Positions 24,681 to 37,197 of a stretch of DNA of 64,000 nucleotides are shown one piece after another. The position numbers were made by a program, and so were the translations under genes. A model generated the notes under the pieces. It saw only the letters and a list, made by a program, of their open reading frames with translations. It was not told where the DNA came from and did no database searches. Position 1 is the first letter of the stretch. Every line of letters begins with the position of its first letter. The stretch is from NCBI RefSeq assembly GCF_006228125.1, contig NZ_VDFY01000135.1, positions 1 through 64,000 of the forward strand. The letters run 5' to 3'. Source of the DNA: Micromonospora orduensis. Its GTDB lineage: Bacteria; Actinomycetota; Actinomycetes; Mycobacteriales; Micromonosporaceae.

Positions 24681-24750
24681 GCGGCGTTGCCCGGATCACC
24701 CCGGCCCCCGTCGCCGGTGCCGACCACAGGCGCTGCTGGCAGGATCGCCG

Positions 24751-25458
24751 GTGTCGGCCACGACCCTGGAGGATCCGCTGAGCAGCCATCACCCCGCCGC
24801 CGTGCTCTTCGACATGGACGGCACGCTGGTCGACAGCGAGAAGCTGTGGGACGTCGCGTTGCAGGAACTCGCCCGGGAGCACGGCGGGGAGCTGTCCGCC
24901 GACGCCCGCCGGTCGATCGTCGGCACCGCCATGGCCGAGTCGATGCGCATCCTGCACGACGACCTCGGGCAGCCCGAACGGGATCCGGAGACCAGCGCGG
25001 CGTGGATCAACGCGCGGATCCTGGAGCTGTTCCGGGGCGGTCTGCCCTGGCGGCCGGGGGCGTTCGAGCTGCTGCACGCGGTCCGCGCGGCGGGAATCCC
25101 CACCGCGCTGGTGACCTCCAGCCCCCGGGCGCTCGTCGAGATCGCCCTGGACACCCTCGGCCGGGACACCTTCGACGTGGTCGTCGCCGGCGACGAGGTG
25201 GTCGCGGCCAAACCGCACCCGGAGCCGTACCTGACCGCCGCCCGCCTGCTGGGTGTGCCGATCGAGCGGTGCGTGGCGATCGAGGACTCGCCGACCGGGG
25301 TGGCCAGCGCGCTCGCCTCCGGCGCGGCGGTGCTGGCCGTACCGGCGGAGGTGCAGCTGGCGAGCACGGTCGGCGTACACCAGGTGGAGAGCCTGTCCGG
25401 CGCGGACCTGGAGTTGCTCGCCGGGCTGGTGACCGACCGGGCCGGCGCGACCGGCTGA
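24751..25458 (+). CDS. HAD-superfamily sugar phosphatase (beta-phosphoglucomutase-like)
   Basis: The product has 235 residues from GTG 24751. Motif I is DMDGTLVDSE (21-30), motif II LVTSSP (about 119-124), motif III lysine in AAKPHPEPYL (about 151-160) and motif IV EDSPTGVASA (about 174-183). The alpha-helical cap places it in the PGMB/GPP-like subfamily. It acts on a small phosphorylated sugar or polyol; the exact substrate is unknown. Confidence 0.9.
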   Translation: MSATTLEDPLSSHHPAAVLFDMDGTLVDSEKLWDVALQELAREHGGELSADARRSIVGTAMAESMRILHDDLGQPERDPETSAAWINARILELFRGGLPWRPGAFELLHAVRAAGIPTALVTSSPRALVEIALDTLGRDTFDVVVAGDEVVAAKPHPEPYLTAARLLGVPIERCVAIEDSPTGVASALASGAAVLAVPAEVQLASTVGVHQVESLSGADLELLAGLVTDRAGATG

Positions 25459-25473
25459 CGGGGCCGGCGCGGG

Positions 25474-25851
25474 TCAGGGGCGTTCGGCGAAGACCCTCCC
25501 GACCACCTGGTACGCGTCGAACGCTTTCGCGGCGCCCGCGTACGCGGCCAGGTGGATGAACAGTTCGACGATCTCTTCCTTGGTCACGCCCGAGGTCAGG
25601 GCGATGCGCAGTTGGCCGCGCAGCGGCTCGTGGGTGCCGAGGGTGGCCGCGATCGCCACCGAGACCAGGCATCGGCTCCGCAGGTCCAGGCCCTCCCGGG
25701 GCCACGCCGCGCCGAACGTCTGCACGGTGGCGAGACGACGGAAATCGTGCCCGACCGGCGGCTCGCCCTCGCCGAGCGGCAGCACCAACGGCTGACCGAG
25801 CAACCGCTCGGCGTTGTCGAGTGCCCGCTGGTACGCGTCCTGATCGGTCAT
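25474..25851 (-). CDS. Carboxymuconolactone decarboxylase family protein
   Basis: The product has 125 residues. It has the CMD fold signature [20 protein letters not shown] (about 58-77) and [19 protein letters not shown] (about 90-108). One Cys and one downstream His are present but not the CxxC of AhpD peroxidases, so a 4-carboxymuconolactone decarboxylase-like or uncharacterised role is more likely. It is convergent with the HAD gene (16 bp apart). Confidence 0.85.
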   Translation of the reverse strand: MTDQDAYQRALDNAERLLGQPLVLPLGEGEPPVGHDFRRLATVQTFGAAWPREGLDLRSRCLVSVAIAATLGTHEPLRGQLRIALTSGVTKEEIVELFIHLAAYAGAAKAFDAYQVVGRVFAERP

Positions 25852-25966
25852 GTCACCGGTTCCGACTCTCCGCCGCCCGGGTCGCCGGACGGGCCGGCGC
25901 CGTGCCGGCACCACCAGCCTGGCAGCCGCCCATCGACGGGCGAGGCCAAACGGACAGGTCGGACGG

Positions 25967-26007
25967 CCGAGGCCCCCGACCGCGCAGATGGCGATCGGGG
26001 GCCTCGG
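25967..26007 (-). terminator. Terminator of the ABC transporter operon
   Basis: A 13-bp perfect inverted repeat (CCGAGGCCCCCGA / TCGGGGGCCTCGG) with a 15-base loop begins 10 bases past the permease stop codon on the minus strand. Confidence 0.75.
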
Positions 26008-26016
26008 TGGTGCCGA

Positions 26017-28572
26017 TCAGTCGTGGGCGATGGCGCCCAGGACGTTGATCCGGGCCGCCCGCACGGCCGGGAGCACCGCGGCCACCACGCCGATGATCGC
26101 GGCGAGGCCGAGGAAGACACCCATCTGCCCCCAGGGCAGGACCAGGTCGGTGATGCCCTCGTCCTTGAGCGCCTCGACCACGGCGGCGCCGAGCCCGGTG
26201 CCGACCGCCACGCCGAGCAGCGCGCCGAACACCGAGATCACCACCGCCTCCACGGTGATCATGCCCATGGTCTGGCCACGGCGCAGGCCGATCGCCCGCA
26301 GCAGACCCAGCTCGCGGGTCCGCTCCAGCACCGACAGCGCCAGCGTGTTGATGATGCCGAGCACGGCGATCACGATGGCCAGCGCCAGCAGGATCTGGAT
26401 CATCCTGAGCAACCCGTCGAGCGAACTCATCTGCTGCTTGATGAACGCGTCCCGGTCGGCCACCGACACCTCGGGGCTGTCCGCGAGCAGCGTCTCCACC
26501 TGCGGCTGCACGTCGGCCACCCGGGCGCCCGGGGCAAGCTGGATGAAGCCCTGGATGGGCTGCGGGATGGCGAAGTCCTTCGCCGCCGTCACCGGCAACG
26601 TCACCGGGTTGGTCAGCTGCGACGACTCGTAGATGCCGCTGATCGTGTACGTGCGCTCCTCGCCCCGGGTCAGCTGCACCTTCACCGTCGAGCCCACCGA
26701 CCAGCCACGGGACGTGGCGGTGTCCGAACTGGCCAGCATCTGGGTCGGACCGAGCCGGTCGATGTCACCGGCGGTGGCCTTCGCGCCGAAGATCTGTCGC
26801 AGCGACGCCACGTCGCTGCTCGCCGCGACCCAGGTGCTCTCGCCGTCGATCCTCGCCATGTCGCCGTACTCGCCGTCGACCATCCGCACACCGGGCAGGG
26901 CCTTGGCCCGGTCCAGCACACCCGGGTCGAAGCTCGGCGGACGCGGGCCGCCCTGCTGCCCGGCGATCACGAGCTCGGCCTTGATGGTGTCCTGAGCGAG
27001 CGCGCTGAGGCTGCCCTTGGCCGAGTCCAGGATCACCGTGACGCCGGTGACCAGCGCGATGCCGACCATCAACGCGGCGGCGGTGAGCGCGGTACGGCGC
27101 GGGTTGCGCCCGGAGTTGAGCCGGCCCAGCTTGCCCGGCACCGACCAGGAGAAGATCGCACCGAGCAGGCTCACCACGGGCCGGCTGATCAGCGGGGTCA
27201 GCAGCGCCACCCCGATGAAGGCGAACAGCACCCCGCCCAGGATGGTGGACAGCGTCTGACCGCCCGCGTTGCCGCTGAGCCCGAGGAACAGCAGCACCGC
27301 GCCGACGCCGGTGACCAGCGCCCCGGCGACCGTGATCTTCGTCAACGGGCGGTCCGGGGTGGCCACGTCCTGCATCGCCGCGATCGGCGGGATCCGGGAC
27401 GCGCGCAGCGCCGGCAGCAGCGCCGCCACCACCGTGATCACCAGACCGACGGCGAACGAGCCGATCACCGCCGCCGCCGGCACCCCGATGCCGGCGAGGG
27501 TGAGCCCACCGGCCAGCTTGCCGAACAGGAACGCCAGCAGCGCGCCCACCCCGATGCCGGCCGCCAGGCCGAGCACCGAAGCGATCAGGCCGACCGCGAT
27601 GGCCTCCAGCACCACCGAACCGATGATCTGCCGGCCGCTGGCCCCGATGGCGCGCATCAGCGCCAGCTCCCGGGTCCGCTGCGCCACGATGATCGAGAAG
27701 GTGTTGAGGATCAGGAAGGTGCCCACCAGCAGCGCCACCGCGGCGAAGCCGAGCAGGATCTTGTTGAAGAAGGACAGGCCCTCCTTCAGGCTGGCCGCGG
27801 CGTCCGCGGCCACCTGCTCACCGGTCTTCACCTCGAAGTCCGCGCCCAGGGTGCGGGCCACGTCGTCGCGCAACGCCTCGTCGGAGACACCGCCGGCCGC
27901 GCGCACCGTGACGCTGCTGAACGTGTCAGGCTCGCCCAGCATCAGCCGCTGCGCCACAGGCGTGGTGAAGAAGACCTCGTTGACGCCGCCGATCGAGTCC
28001 CGGTCACCGCTGTAGCCGGCGATGCCGACCAGGGTGAAGTCCCGCTTCTTCGACTCGAACGCGGTGAGCACGCCGACCTTCTGGCCCACCTGCACCTTCG
28101 CCGTGGTGGCCAACGCCTTGTTGAGAACGATCTCGTCCTCGGCCTGCGGCGCACGCCCCTCCCGCAGTTGCAGCAGGTCACTCTCGCCGGTCCAGTTCTC
28201 GCCCAACTGCGGCGGACCGAACGACGTGACGACCTTGCCGTTGCTGCCGATGACCCGCGCGCCGTCGGCGTTGACGACGCCCGTCGCCGAGGCCACGCCC
28301 GGCACCTGCTTGACCCGGTCCACCACGGCGGCCGGCAACGGGGCGGCGGTCTGCTCGCCCTCCATCTCGTTGACCTGGACCTTCGGCTTCGCCGCGACGT
28401 TCACGTCGATCTCGGAGAAACCGTCGGCGAAGACCGAGTCGAAGGAGCGACCCAGCGTGTCGGTGAGCACGAACGCGCCGGAGACGAACATCACCCCGAG
28501 CACCACCGCCAGCCCGGACAGGATCAGCCGGACCTTGCGAGCCAGCAGACTCTTGAATGTCGCCCGGAACAT
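26017..28572 (-). CDS. FtsX/MacB-type ABC transporter permease
   Basis: The product has 851 residues. A first membrane helix (about 15-37) is followed by a large extracytoplasmic domain, three helices around 280-420 and an FtsX domain. A second extracytoplasmic domain follows (about 500-700), and then three helices at the end (about 725-845), i.e. two FtsX modules. It is a mechanotransmission-type permease, probably extracting a lipid, lipoprotein or antimicrobial from the membrane. Its start overlaps the ATPase stop by one base (TGATG). Confidence 0.9.
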   Translation of the reverse strand: MFRATFKSLLARKVRLILSGLAVVLGVMFVSGAFVLTDTLGRSFDSVFADGFSEIDVNVAAKPKVQVNEMEGEQTAAPLPAAVVDRVKQVPGVASATGVVNADGARVIGSNGKVVTSFGPPQLGENWTGESDLLQLREGRAPQAEDEIVLNKALATTAKVQVGQKVGVLTAFESKKRDFTLVGIAGYSGDRDSIGGVNEVFFTTPVAQRLMLGEPDTFSSVTVRAAGGVSDEALRDDVARTLGADFEVKTGEQVAADAAASLKEGLSFFNKILLGFAAVALLVGTFLILNTFSIIVAQRTRELALMRAIGASGRQIIGSVVLEAIAVGLIASVLGLAAGIGVGALLAFLFGKLAGGLTLAGIGVPAAAVIGSFAVGLVITVVAALLPALRASRIPPIAAMQDVATPDRPLTKITVAGALVTGVGAVLLFLGLSGNAGGQTLSTILGGVLFAFIGVALLTPLISRPVVSLLGAIFSWSVPGKLGRLNSGRNPRRTALTAAALMVGIALVTGVTVILDSAKGSLSALAQDTIKAELVIAGQQGGPRPPSFDPGVLDRAKALPGVRMVDGEYGDMARIDGESTWVAASSDVASLRQIFGAKATAGDIDRLGPTQMLASSDTATSRGWSVGSTVKVQLTRGEERTYTISGIYESSQLTNPVTLPVTAAKDFAIPQPIQGFIQLAPGARVADVQPQVETLLADSPEVSVADRDAFIKQQMSSLDGLLRMIQILLALAIVIAVLGIINTLALSVLERTRELGLLRAIGLRRGQTMGMITVEAVVISVFGALLGVAVGTGLGAAVVEALKDEGITDLVLPWGQMGVFLGLAAIIGVVAAVLPAVRAARINVLGAIAHD

Positions 28573-29339
28573 CAGTTGCCCACCTCGGCGGGAGTGTCCA
28601 GCTTCTTCATGGTGTCCAGCACCGTCTCGGCGGTCGGCTCGATCAGCTCCGAGACGATCTCGCCGTCGGCGAGGAAGACCACCCGGTCGGCGTACGCGGC
28701 GGCGGTCGGGTCGTGGGTGACCATCACGATGGTCTGGCCGTGCTCGCGGACCGAGTCGCGCAGGAAGTTGAGCACCTCGGCGCCCGAGCGCGAGTCCAGG
28801 TTGCCGGTCGGCTCGTCAGCGAAGATCACCTCGGGGCGGGAGACCAGCGCCCGCGCGCACGCCACCCGCTGCTGCTGCCCACCGGAGAGCTGGGCCGGAC
28901 GGTGGTCCAGCCGGTCCCGCAGACCCACCGTCGTGATCACCGTGTCGTACCAGGCCGGGTCCGGCTTGCGCCCGGCGATCGACAGCGGCAGGAGGATGTT
29001 CTCCTTGGCGGTGAGCGTCGGCAGCAGGTTGAACTGCTGGAAGATGAAGCCGACCTTGTCGCGGCGCAGCTTCGTCAACCCGGAGTCGCCCAGCCCGGTG
29101 ACCGTCGTCTCGCCGATCTCCACCGTGCCCCGGGTGACCGAGTCCAGGCCGGCCAGGCAGTGCATCAGGGTCGACTTGCCGGAACCCGACGGGCCCATGA
29201 TCGCGGTGAAGCGGCCACGTTCGAACTCGGCGCTGACCCCCCGCAGCGCGACGACCTGAGCCTCGCCGCTGCCGTACACCTTCCACACGTCGTTCGCCCG
29301 GGCCGCGGCCTGCGCCTGCTGGCCTACCGTCGCGGTCAC
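28572..29339 (-). CDS. ABC transporter ATP-binding protein (LolD/MacB type)
   Basis: The product has 255 residues from GTG, with GAGGT upstream. Walker A is GPSGSGKST (49-57), the Q-loop is [12 protein letters not shown], the signature is LSGGQQQR, Walker B is [14 protein letters not shown], and the H-loop is MVTHD. NLDS after the Walker B is typical of the LolD/MacB/FtsE branch. It partners the downstream permease. Confidence 0.93.
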   Translation of the reverse strand: MTATVGQQAQAAARANDVWKVYGSGEAQVVALRGVSAEFERGRFTAIMGPSGSGKSTLMHCLAGLDSVTRGTVEIGETTVTGLGDSGLTKLRRDKVGFIFQQFNLLPTLTAKENILLPLSIAGRKPDPAWYDTVITTVGLRDRLDHRPAQLSGGQQQRVACARALVSRPEVIFADEPTGNLDSRSGAEVLNFLRDSVREHGQTIVMVTHDPTAAAYADRVVFLADGEIVSELIEPTAETVLDTMKKLDTPAEVGN

Positions 29340-29672
29340 GTCATCTACCTCTTCCGTCTGTCCGAAAATGCACGCCGCCCCCCGATGGTCCGACGTGACT
29401 GTTCAATCATCGGTGCCGCCCACACGCGTCCCGTCCGTCCCTGGGGGGACGCGGCGCGGATTTCCCGCTGCGGGTGCCCCCCCATGCCGGATCAGGGTTG
29501 CCCCTGACCCGACGGCCGAACGGGCCCGCCGCCGACCCTCCCCCCTCACGTCACAGGAGGGTCAACCGCGTCGGACCGTCTCCGGTCACGGTAGGTGACG
29601 GCGGCAACGGTGGCCGTCACCCCAGGGAGGGATCTTCGGGTACGCCGGGTGAGGTATCCCGCCCCGGCGCGA
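29340..29672. promoter_or_regulatory. 333-bp region between response regulator and ABC operon
   Basis: No gene is visible. On the minus strand an inverted repeat GGTGACGGC / GCCGTCACC (29594-29602 / 29613-29621) is a possible terminator for the response regulator. TTGAAC in the relatively AT-rich stretch 29390-29415 is a candidate -35 for the ABC operon. The ABC genes therefore probably have their own promoter. Confidence 0.5.
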
Positions 29673-30359
29673 CTACGCCCGAGGGCGGACCAGCCCCGAC
29701 TCGTACGCCAGCACCACGGCCTGTACCCGGTCGCGCAGCCGCAGCTTGGTCAACAGATGCCCCACGTGGGTCTTGATGGTGGTCTCGCTGACCGACAACA
29801 CCGCGGCGATCTCGGCGTTGGACAGCCCCCGCGCCACCTGCACCAGCACCTCGCGTTCCCGGTCGGTGAGCGCGTCGAGCGCCGCCGAAGGCGTCTGCGC
29901 CGGATCGGGCAGCAGCTCGGCGAAGCGGTCCAGCAGACGCCGCAGGATCCGCGGCGCCACCACCGCGTCCCCGCCCGCGACCGTGCGGATCGCCGCGATC
30001 AACTCCTCGGCCGGCACGTCCTTGGCCAGGAACCCGCTGGCCCCGGCCCGCAACGCGCCCACCACGTACTCGTCCAGGTCGAACGTGGTAAGCACCAGCA
30101 CCCGCACCGGCAGCCGGGCGTCGACGATCGCCCGGGTCGCGGCCACCCCGTCCATCCGGGGCATCCGGATGTCCATCAGCACGACGTCGGGCAGCAGCCG
30201 GCGGGACAGCTCCACCGCCTCCACGCCGTCGCCGGCCTCCGCCACCACGTCCAGGTCACCCTCGGTGCCGAGCACCATCCGAAAGCCGGTACGCAGCAGG
30301 GGCTGGTCGTCGGCGAGCAGGATCCGCACCGGCCGCGCCGAGGCCACCCGTTCGGTCAT
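29673..30359 (-). CDS. NarL/LuxR-family response regulator without adjacent kinase
   Basis: The product has 228 residues. The receiver has the acidic pair D17/D18, phospho-acceptor D63 (VVLMDIRMPRMDG) and a K in LAKD. The C-terminal LuxR HTH has LTDREREVLVQVARGLSNAE and then VSETTIKTHVGHLLTKL. Such regulators normally sit beside a histidine kinase and an ABC operon. Here the ABC operon is present but no kinase is encoded on either side. Confidence 0.92.
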   Translation of the reverse strand: MTERVASARPVRILLADDQPLLRTGFRMVLGTEGDLDVVAEAGDGVEAVELSRRLLPDVVLMDIRMPRMDGVAATRAIVDARLPVRVLVLTTFDLDEYVVGALRAGASGFLAKDVPAEELIAAIRTVAGGDAVVAPRILRRLLDRFAELLPDPAQTPSAALDALTDREREVLVQVARGLSNAEIAAVLSVSETTIKTHVGHLLTKLRLRDRVQAVVLAYESGLVRPRA

Positions 30360-30559
30360 CTCGTCTCCCGTCCCCCCGATGGCCCTGCCGCACCGGTCAT
30401 CCTCGCGTACACCGGCCGGTGCGTCGTGGACCACCGTAGAGACGCGGAGCGCGCCGTGTCCCGATCGGCGTGGCGCCGATCCGGTCGGGTGTCGCGCTCA
30501 CCCGCGAGGAGAACGCCGCGAAGCGGGCGCCGGACGCCGTCGGATCGACGGCGGGCCGG

Positions 30560-31474
30560 TCACTCGTCGGCGCCGGGCGTCACCGGAGCGGACCGGGCGT
30601 CGCGCAGCGGATCGGCGCCCGCCACCGCGACCGGGAACGGCGGCGGGGTGCCGCCGAAGCTCGGGCACAGCGCCTGGTGGCTGCACCAGTCGCAGAGCCG
30701 ACTCGGTCGGGGCCGGAAATCCTGGCGGACGGTGGCCTGCTCGATCGCCCGCCACAGGGCCACGACGGTGCGCTCGAAGCGGACCAGTTCGTCGGCGTCC
30801 GGCGTGTAGTCCAACACCTCGGCGTCGCGCAGGTAGAGCAGCCGCAACACCCGGGGCACGACGCCCCGGGTGCGCCACAGCACCAGCGCGTAGAACTTCA
30901 ACTGGAACAGCGCCCGCGCCTCGAACGCCTCCCGCGGAGCGCCACCGGTCTTGTAGTCGACCACCCGCAGCGCGCCGTCCGGCGCCACGTCGAGCCGGTC
31001 GAGGTAACCCCGGATCAGCAACTCCTCGTCGACCACCGCCGAGATCAGGCTCTCCCGTTCGGCCGGCTCCAGACGGGTCGGGTCCTCCACCGCGAAGTAA
31101 CCCTCCAGCAGCCCGGCCGCCGAGCGCAGGAACTCCACCGGGCCGGCCGGCTCCGCGCCGTCGAAGATCGCCGCCAGCTCCGGCTGCTCGGTGACCAGCC
31201 GGTCCCACTGGGGGGCCACCAGATCACCGGCCGCCGCCGGCGTACGACCGGCGGCCGGCAGGTCGAACAGGCGCTCCAGGACGGCGTGCACCAGCGTGCC
31301 CCGGGCCTGCTCGATGGTGGTGCGCTCGGGCAGCCGGTCGATGCTGCGGAACCGGTAGAGCAGCGGGCAGGTCTTGAAATCCGCCGCCCGCGACGGGGAC
31401 AGCGACGCCCGCACCGTCGGCGGGGTCTGCGCCGGTAGGGGGGACTGGGTGGTGGTGACCGGTTCCGCCGTCAT
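30560..31474 (-). CDS. RecB-family PD-(D/E)XK nuclease (Rv2119-like)
   Basis: The product has 304 residues. The nuclease core shows SPSRAADFKTCPLLYRFR (about 27-44), GTLVHAVLERL (about 59-69) and the catalytic GYLDRLDVAPDG...LRVVDYKTG (about 155-177). Four Cys (C43, and CDWCSHQALC near 280) suggest a Cas4/AddB-like iron-sulfur cluster. By gene order it matches Rv2119, next to the TrmI and proteasome-ATPase genes of mycobacteria. Its role is unknown; a DNA-repair exonuclease is likely. Confidence 0.85.
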   Translation of the reverse strand: MTAEPVTTTQSPLPAQTPPTVRASLSPSRAADFKTCPLLYRFRSIDRLPERTTIEQARGTLVHAVLERLFDLPAAGRTPAAAGDLVAPQWDRLVTEQPELAAIFDGAEPAGPVEFLRSAAGLLEGYFAVEDPTRLEPAERESLISAVVDEELLIRGYLDRLDVAPDGALRVVDYKTGGAPREAFEARALFQLKFYALVLWRTRGVVPRVLRLLYLRDAEVLDYTPDADELVRFERTVVALWRAIEQATVRQDFRPRPSRLCDWCSHQALCPSFGGTPPPFPVAVAGADPLRDARSAPVTPGADE

Positions 31475-31541
31475 GTCGGCAAAGGTTAGGGCACCGGTGT
31501 GACACCGACCGCCGCCCGCCCCTGGCACGACCGGTCCGTAG

Positions 31542-33704
<2,163 letters not shown>

Positions 33705-33750
33705 CCATCGAGCTGGGCGCCGGCCTCGCCGGGCGGAGGGAGGCGGCGGC

Positions 33751-34323
33751 ATGAGCCGACCGGGCTACGGCGGCGGTGATCTGCCCGCGGTCTTTCCCGA
33801 CTGGTCGCCCTACCAGGACCTGGAGTCGGCGGCGCGGGCCTACCTGCGCGACCCGGACGTCGCCCTGGAGGCGCTCGGCGGGGTGCTGCGGGGCGCGTCG
33901 GTGCTCGGCTTCACCCTGGAGCGCTTCGTCAACGAGGTCAACGGCGTGTGGCAGGAGGTCGTGGTCTGCGACGGCAGCCGGCTGATCCTCTGGCACGGCG
34001 AGGACGTGCCGCCGGGGGAGGGGCCGCCGGGGTCGATGACCTCGTCGCTGCGGGTGGTGCCGGTCTCCACAGTCACCGAGGTCGGCTGCCGGCGTCGGCT
34101 GAACCGCTCCGACAGCGGCGAGATCCGGGTCGACAGCATCGACGTGTACCTGCTGCTCACCTCGCTCGACGAGGCGCCCCCGAGTGAGGAGATGGCCGGC
34201 GCACCGCGGCACGACGCGCTGCGTTTCGGCAAGACCCTGGACGACGGCGGCGCCGGGCAGATCGCCCGGTTGGAGGAGTTCGCCCGGCTTGTCGCCTCGG
34301 TGGTCGGCCGTCCGGTGCTCTGA
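33751..34323 (+). CDS. Conserved hypothetical protein (Rv2117-like position)
   Basis: The product has 190 residues. It begins [20 protein letters not shown] and contains [20 protein letters not shown] and [20 protein letters not shown] recall this as a conserved actinobacterial protein found between trmI and the proteasome ATPase gene. No domain of known function is visible, and it has no signal peptide or membrane segment. The ATG has GGAGGGAGG upstream. Confidence 0.75.
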   Translation: MSRPGYGGGDLPAVFPDWSPYQDLESAARAYLRDPDVALEALGGVLRGASVLGFTLERFVNEVNGVWQEVVVCDGSRLILWHGEDVPPGEGPPGSMTSSLRVVPVSTVTEVGCRRRLNRSDSGEIRVDSIDVYLLLTSLDEAPPSEEMAGAPRHDALRFGKTLDDGGAGQIARLEEFARLVASVVGRPVL

Positions 34324-34375
34324 GGCGTACCCCTCGCAGAGCCGGCCGGGCCGCGCGGCCCGGCCGGTGGGCGGC

Positions 34376-34684
34376 TCAGTCCTCCTCGGCGTCCGGGCCG
34401 GCGACCTCGACGCCGTCGCCGCGCACCACGTGGATGCAGTCGCCCGGGCACTCCTTCGCGGAGTCGATCACTTCGAGTCGCAGGTGCTCGGGCACGTCGA
34501 CACGGCTGCCCGGCGCCATCCGCAACTCACCGTCGACGCCCTTGACGTACGCCAGACCGTCGATGTCGAACTCGAACACCTCCGGCGCGTACTGCACGCA
34601 GAGCCCATCGCCCGTGCAGAGATCCTGGTCCACCCAGACCTGCAGCTGGTCGGTCGCGACCTCGGCCACCGGTGCACCCCCCAT
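34376..34684 (-). CDS. Ferredoxin (3Fe-4S/4Fe-4S type)
   Basis: The product has 102 residues. The cluster ligands are in [19 protein letters not shown] (about 20-38) and [10 protein letters not shown] (about 77-86), the C-x5-C...C-x3-C spacing of actinobacterial small ferredoxins. It is acidic at the C-terminus. These proteins donate electrons to P450s or dehydrogenases, but no redox partner is encoded nearby. It is divergent from arc. Confidence 0.88.
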   Translation of the reverse strand: MGGAPVAEVATDQLQVWVDQDLCTGDGLCVQYAPEVFEFDIDGLAYVKGVDGELRMAPGSRVDVPEHLRLEVIDSAKECPGDCIHVVRGDGVEVAGPDAEED

Positions 34685-34804
34685 GTTCTCCCGTACCAGC
34701 CTCCGACGGTACCCGAACGCCAGTACCGGCCCGTCAGGCCACCCTTGGCGATCAAGGTTCGGTGACGAGGGTGTTGCGTGGGACCGAATCGGCCTCATAG
34801 CGGC

Positions 34805-34810
34805 TAGTGT
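34805..34810 (+). promoter_or_regulatory. Predicted -10 element of arc
   Basis: TAGTGT, 37 bases before the GTG start, with GGGGAGGTGG as the ribosome binding site at about 34836-34845. The expected transcription start is near 34817. A clear -35 is not seen. Confidence 0.5.
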
Positions 34811-34847
34811 TAGGGCAGAACGTTCAAGCCCCCCGGGGAGGTGGGAC

Positions 34848-36632
34848 GTGGCAGCACGCAGCGACGACGCGGACTCGCGCGCCGCACGGTGGGAGAAGGA
34901 AGCCCACGATCTCTCCACGCAGGTCGCGTTTCTTCAAGAGGAACTCGCCCTGGTGCGGCGTAAGTTGACCGAAAGCCCCCGACACGTCCGGCAGCTCGAA
35001 GAGCGGCTGGCGGCCACCCAGGCACAGTTGGCGCGGCTGACCGAAAACAACGACCGGCTGGTGAGCACCCTCAAGGAGGCTCGCACGCAGATCGTGACGC
35101 TCAAGGAGGAGATCGACCGCCTCGCGCAACCGCCGAGTGGCTACGGCGTCTTCCTGGCCAAGCACGACGACGGCAGCGTGGACGTCTTCACCGGCGGCCG
35201 CAAGCTGCGGGTCGCCGTCTCGCCCTCGCTGGACGTGGCCGAGCTGCGCCGCGGCCAGGAGGTCCTGCTCAACGACGCGCTCAACATCGTCGATGCGTTC
35301 GGCTACGAGCGGGTCGGCGAGGTGGTGATGCTCAAGGAGATCCTGGAGGGGCCGGGTGGCGGTCCGGGTGACCGGGCGCTCGTGGTCTCCCACTCGGACG
35401 AGGAGCGCATCGTGCACCTCGCCGAGACGCTCATCGGATCGACGATCCGCGCCGGCGACTCGCTCATGATCGAGCCCCGTTCGGCGTACGCGTACGAGCG
35501 GATCCCGAAGAGCGAGGTCGAGGAGCTGGTCCTGGAGGAGGTGCCCGACGTCGACTACGGCGACATCGGTGGCCTCCAGTCGCAGATCGAGCAGATCCGC
35601 GACGCGGTGGAGCTGCCGTTCCTGCACGCGGACCTGTTCCGTGAGCACCAGCTCCGTCCGCCCAAGGGCATCCTGCTCTACGGCCCGCCCGGCTGCGGTA
35701 AGACGCTGATCGCCAAGGCGGTGGCCAACTCCCTGGCCAAGAAGATCGCCGAGCGGCAGGGCAAGGAGAAGCACACCAGCTTCTTCCTCAACATCAAGGG
35801 CCCCGAGCTGCTCAACAAGTACGTCGGCGAGACCGAGCGGCACATCCGGTTGATCTTCCAGCGGGCTCGGGAGAAGGCCGGCGAGGGCACCCCGGTGATC
35901 GTGTTCTTCGACGAGATGGACTCGATCTTCCGGACCCGTGGCTCCGGTGTCTCCTCCGACGTGGAGAACACGATCGTCCCGCAGCTGCTCAGTGAGATCG
36001 ACGGCGTGGAGGGGCTGGAGAACGTCATCGTCATCGGCGCCTCCAACCGGGAAGACATGATCGACCCGGCGATCCTGCGACCCGGTCGACTCGATGTGAA
36101 GATCAAGATCGAGCGACCGGACGCCGAGGCGGCCAAGGACATCTTCTCCAAGTACATCCTCTCCGGGCTGCCGCTGCACCCGGACGACCTGGCCGAACAC
36201 GGAGCCGACCCGCAGGCCACCGTCGCCGCCATGATCGACGCCGTGGTGCTGCGGATGTACTCGGAGACCGAGGAGAACCGGTTCCTCGAGGTCACCTACG
36301 CCAACGGGGACAAGGAAGTCCTCTACTTCAAGGACTTCAACTCCGGCGCGATGATCCAGAACATCGTCGACCGGAGCAAGAAGATGGCCATCAAGGAGTT
36401 CCTCACCTCGGGCCGCAAGGGGCTGCGCCTGCAGCACCTGCTCGACGCCTGCGTCGACGAGTTCCGCGAGAACGAGGATCTGCCCAACACCACAAACCCC
36501 GACGACTGGGCCCGGATCTCCGGCAAGAAGGGCGAGCGGATCGTCTACATCCGCACGCTCGTCTCCGGCGGCAAGGGCACCGAGGCCGGCCGGTCCATCG
36601 AGACCGCCAGCAACACCGGCCAGTACCTCTGA
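34848..36632 (+). CDS. arc: Proteasome-associated AAA ATPase (ARC/Mpa)
   Basis: The product has 594 residues from GTG. An N-terminal coiled coil (about 12-92) binds Pup, and OB-fold domains follow (about 96-230). The AAA module has Walker A GPPGCGKT (279-286), Walker B FFDEMD (353-358) and the arginine-finger region FRTRGSG. It ends GQYL, so the penultimate Tyr needed to open the 20S gate is present. The hexamer unfolds pupylated substrates into the PrcBA chamber. It is separate from dop-pup-prcBA by two unrelated genes. Confidence 0.97.
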   Translation: MAARSDDADSRAARWEKEAHDLSTQVAFLQEELALVRRKLTESPRHVRQLEERLAATQAQLARLTENNDRLVSTLKEARTQIVTLKEEIDRLAQPPSGYGVFLAKHDDGSVDVFTGGRKLRVAVSPSLDVAELRRGQEVLLNDALNIVDAFGYERVGEVVMLKEILEGPGGGPGDRALVVSHSDEERIVHLAETLIGSTIRAGDSLMIEPRSAYAYERIPKSEVEELVLEEVPDVDYGDIGGLQSQIEQIRDAVELPFLHADLFREHQLRPPKGILLYGPPGCGKTLIAKAVANSLAKKIAERQGKEKHTSFFLNIKGPELLNKYVGETERHIRLIFQRAREKAGEGTPVIVFFDEMDSIFRTRGSGVSSDVENTIVPQLLSEIDGVEGLENVIVIGASNREDMIDPAILRPGRLDVKIKIERPDAEAAKDIFSKYILSGLPLHPDDLAEHGADPQATVAAMIDAVVLRMYSETEENRFLEVTYANGDKEVLYFKDFNSGAMIQNIVDRSKKMAIKEFLTSGRKGLRLQHLLDACVDEFRENEDLPNTTNPDDWARISGKKGERIVYIRTLVSGGKGTEAGRSIETASNTGQYL

Positions 36633-36637
36633 CACCA

Positions 36638-36677
36638 GCGGCGGGGGTGTCCACCTGATGGTGGACACCCCCGCCGC
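36638..36677. terminator. Bidirectional terminator between arc and gtrA-like gene
   Basis: An 18-bp perfect stem (GCGGCGGGGGTGTCCACC / GGTGGACACCCCCGCCGC) with a TGAT loop lies 5 bases after the arc stop and 17 bases before the stop of the convergent GtrA gene. Confidence 0.85.
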
Positions 36678-36693
36678 CGTTCTCAGGTAGTCG

Positions 36694-37095
36694 TCAGGCG
36701 AAGATCCAGCGCTTGGACACCACGTAGTTCACCGCCGACAACGACGCCGTCACGAGCAGCTTGGCCAGCAGGTACGGGGTACCCGCCCAGGTCAGCCCGG
36801 AGACCAGCACGACGTTGGCGGTCAGGTTCGCCAGGACCAGGGCGAAGTAGCGCCCGACCTGAGGCACCATCTGGGCGGACGAGCCGAACGACCACGCCCG
36901 ATTCAGCCCGAAGTTGACCCAGAACGAGGTCAGGAACGACAGGGCAGCCGCGACCGGCAGGACGATCCGCAGAACTCCGTGGTAAATGAACAGTGAGCCG
37001 GTGTCCACGGCGACGCTCAGACCCCCGACGACCAGGAACCGCACGGCACTGTGTCGGGACAGGTGGCGGACGGAATCGGCAACAGGTGACAGCAA
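36694..37095 (-). CDS. GtrA-family membrane protein
   Basis: The product has 133 residues with four membrane helices. The GtrA signature is FLVVGGLSVAVDTGSLFIYH (about 20-39), FLTSFWVNFGLNRAWSF and VNYVVSKRWIF at the end. GtrA proteins flip or help transport lipid-linked sugars for cell-surface glycans. The start is uncertain: TTG 37095 was chosen because TTGGAGA lies 5 bases upstream. It is divergent from the DUF2142 gene. Confidence 0.82.
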   Translation of the reverse strand: MLSPVADSVRHLSRHSAVRFLVVGGLSVAVDTGSLFIYHGVLRIVLPVAAALSFLTSFWVNFGLNRAWSFGSSAQMVPQVGRYFALVLANLTANVVLVSGLTWAGTPYLLAKLLVTASLSAVNYVVSKRWIFA

Positions 37096-37197
37096 AGAGT
37101 TCTCCAAGGGGGGACCCGGAGCGGTGAGGACGACGAGGGAGTCTATCGTCTGTCCATCCACCCAGCGGGGCCTGCCCGCGCGAGCCGCGAGGTTGAC

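Noticed and set aside
25552-29259. Very long open frame on the + strand opposite the ABC transporter genes
   Set aside because: It is antisense to two well-supported genes (FtsX permease, ATPase). Its translation is rich in Arg, His, Gln and Asp without any domain, as expected from the complement of GC-rich codons.
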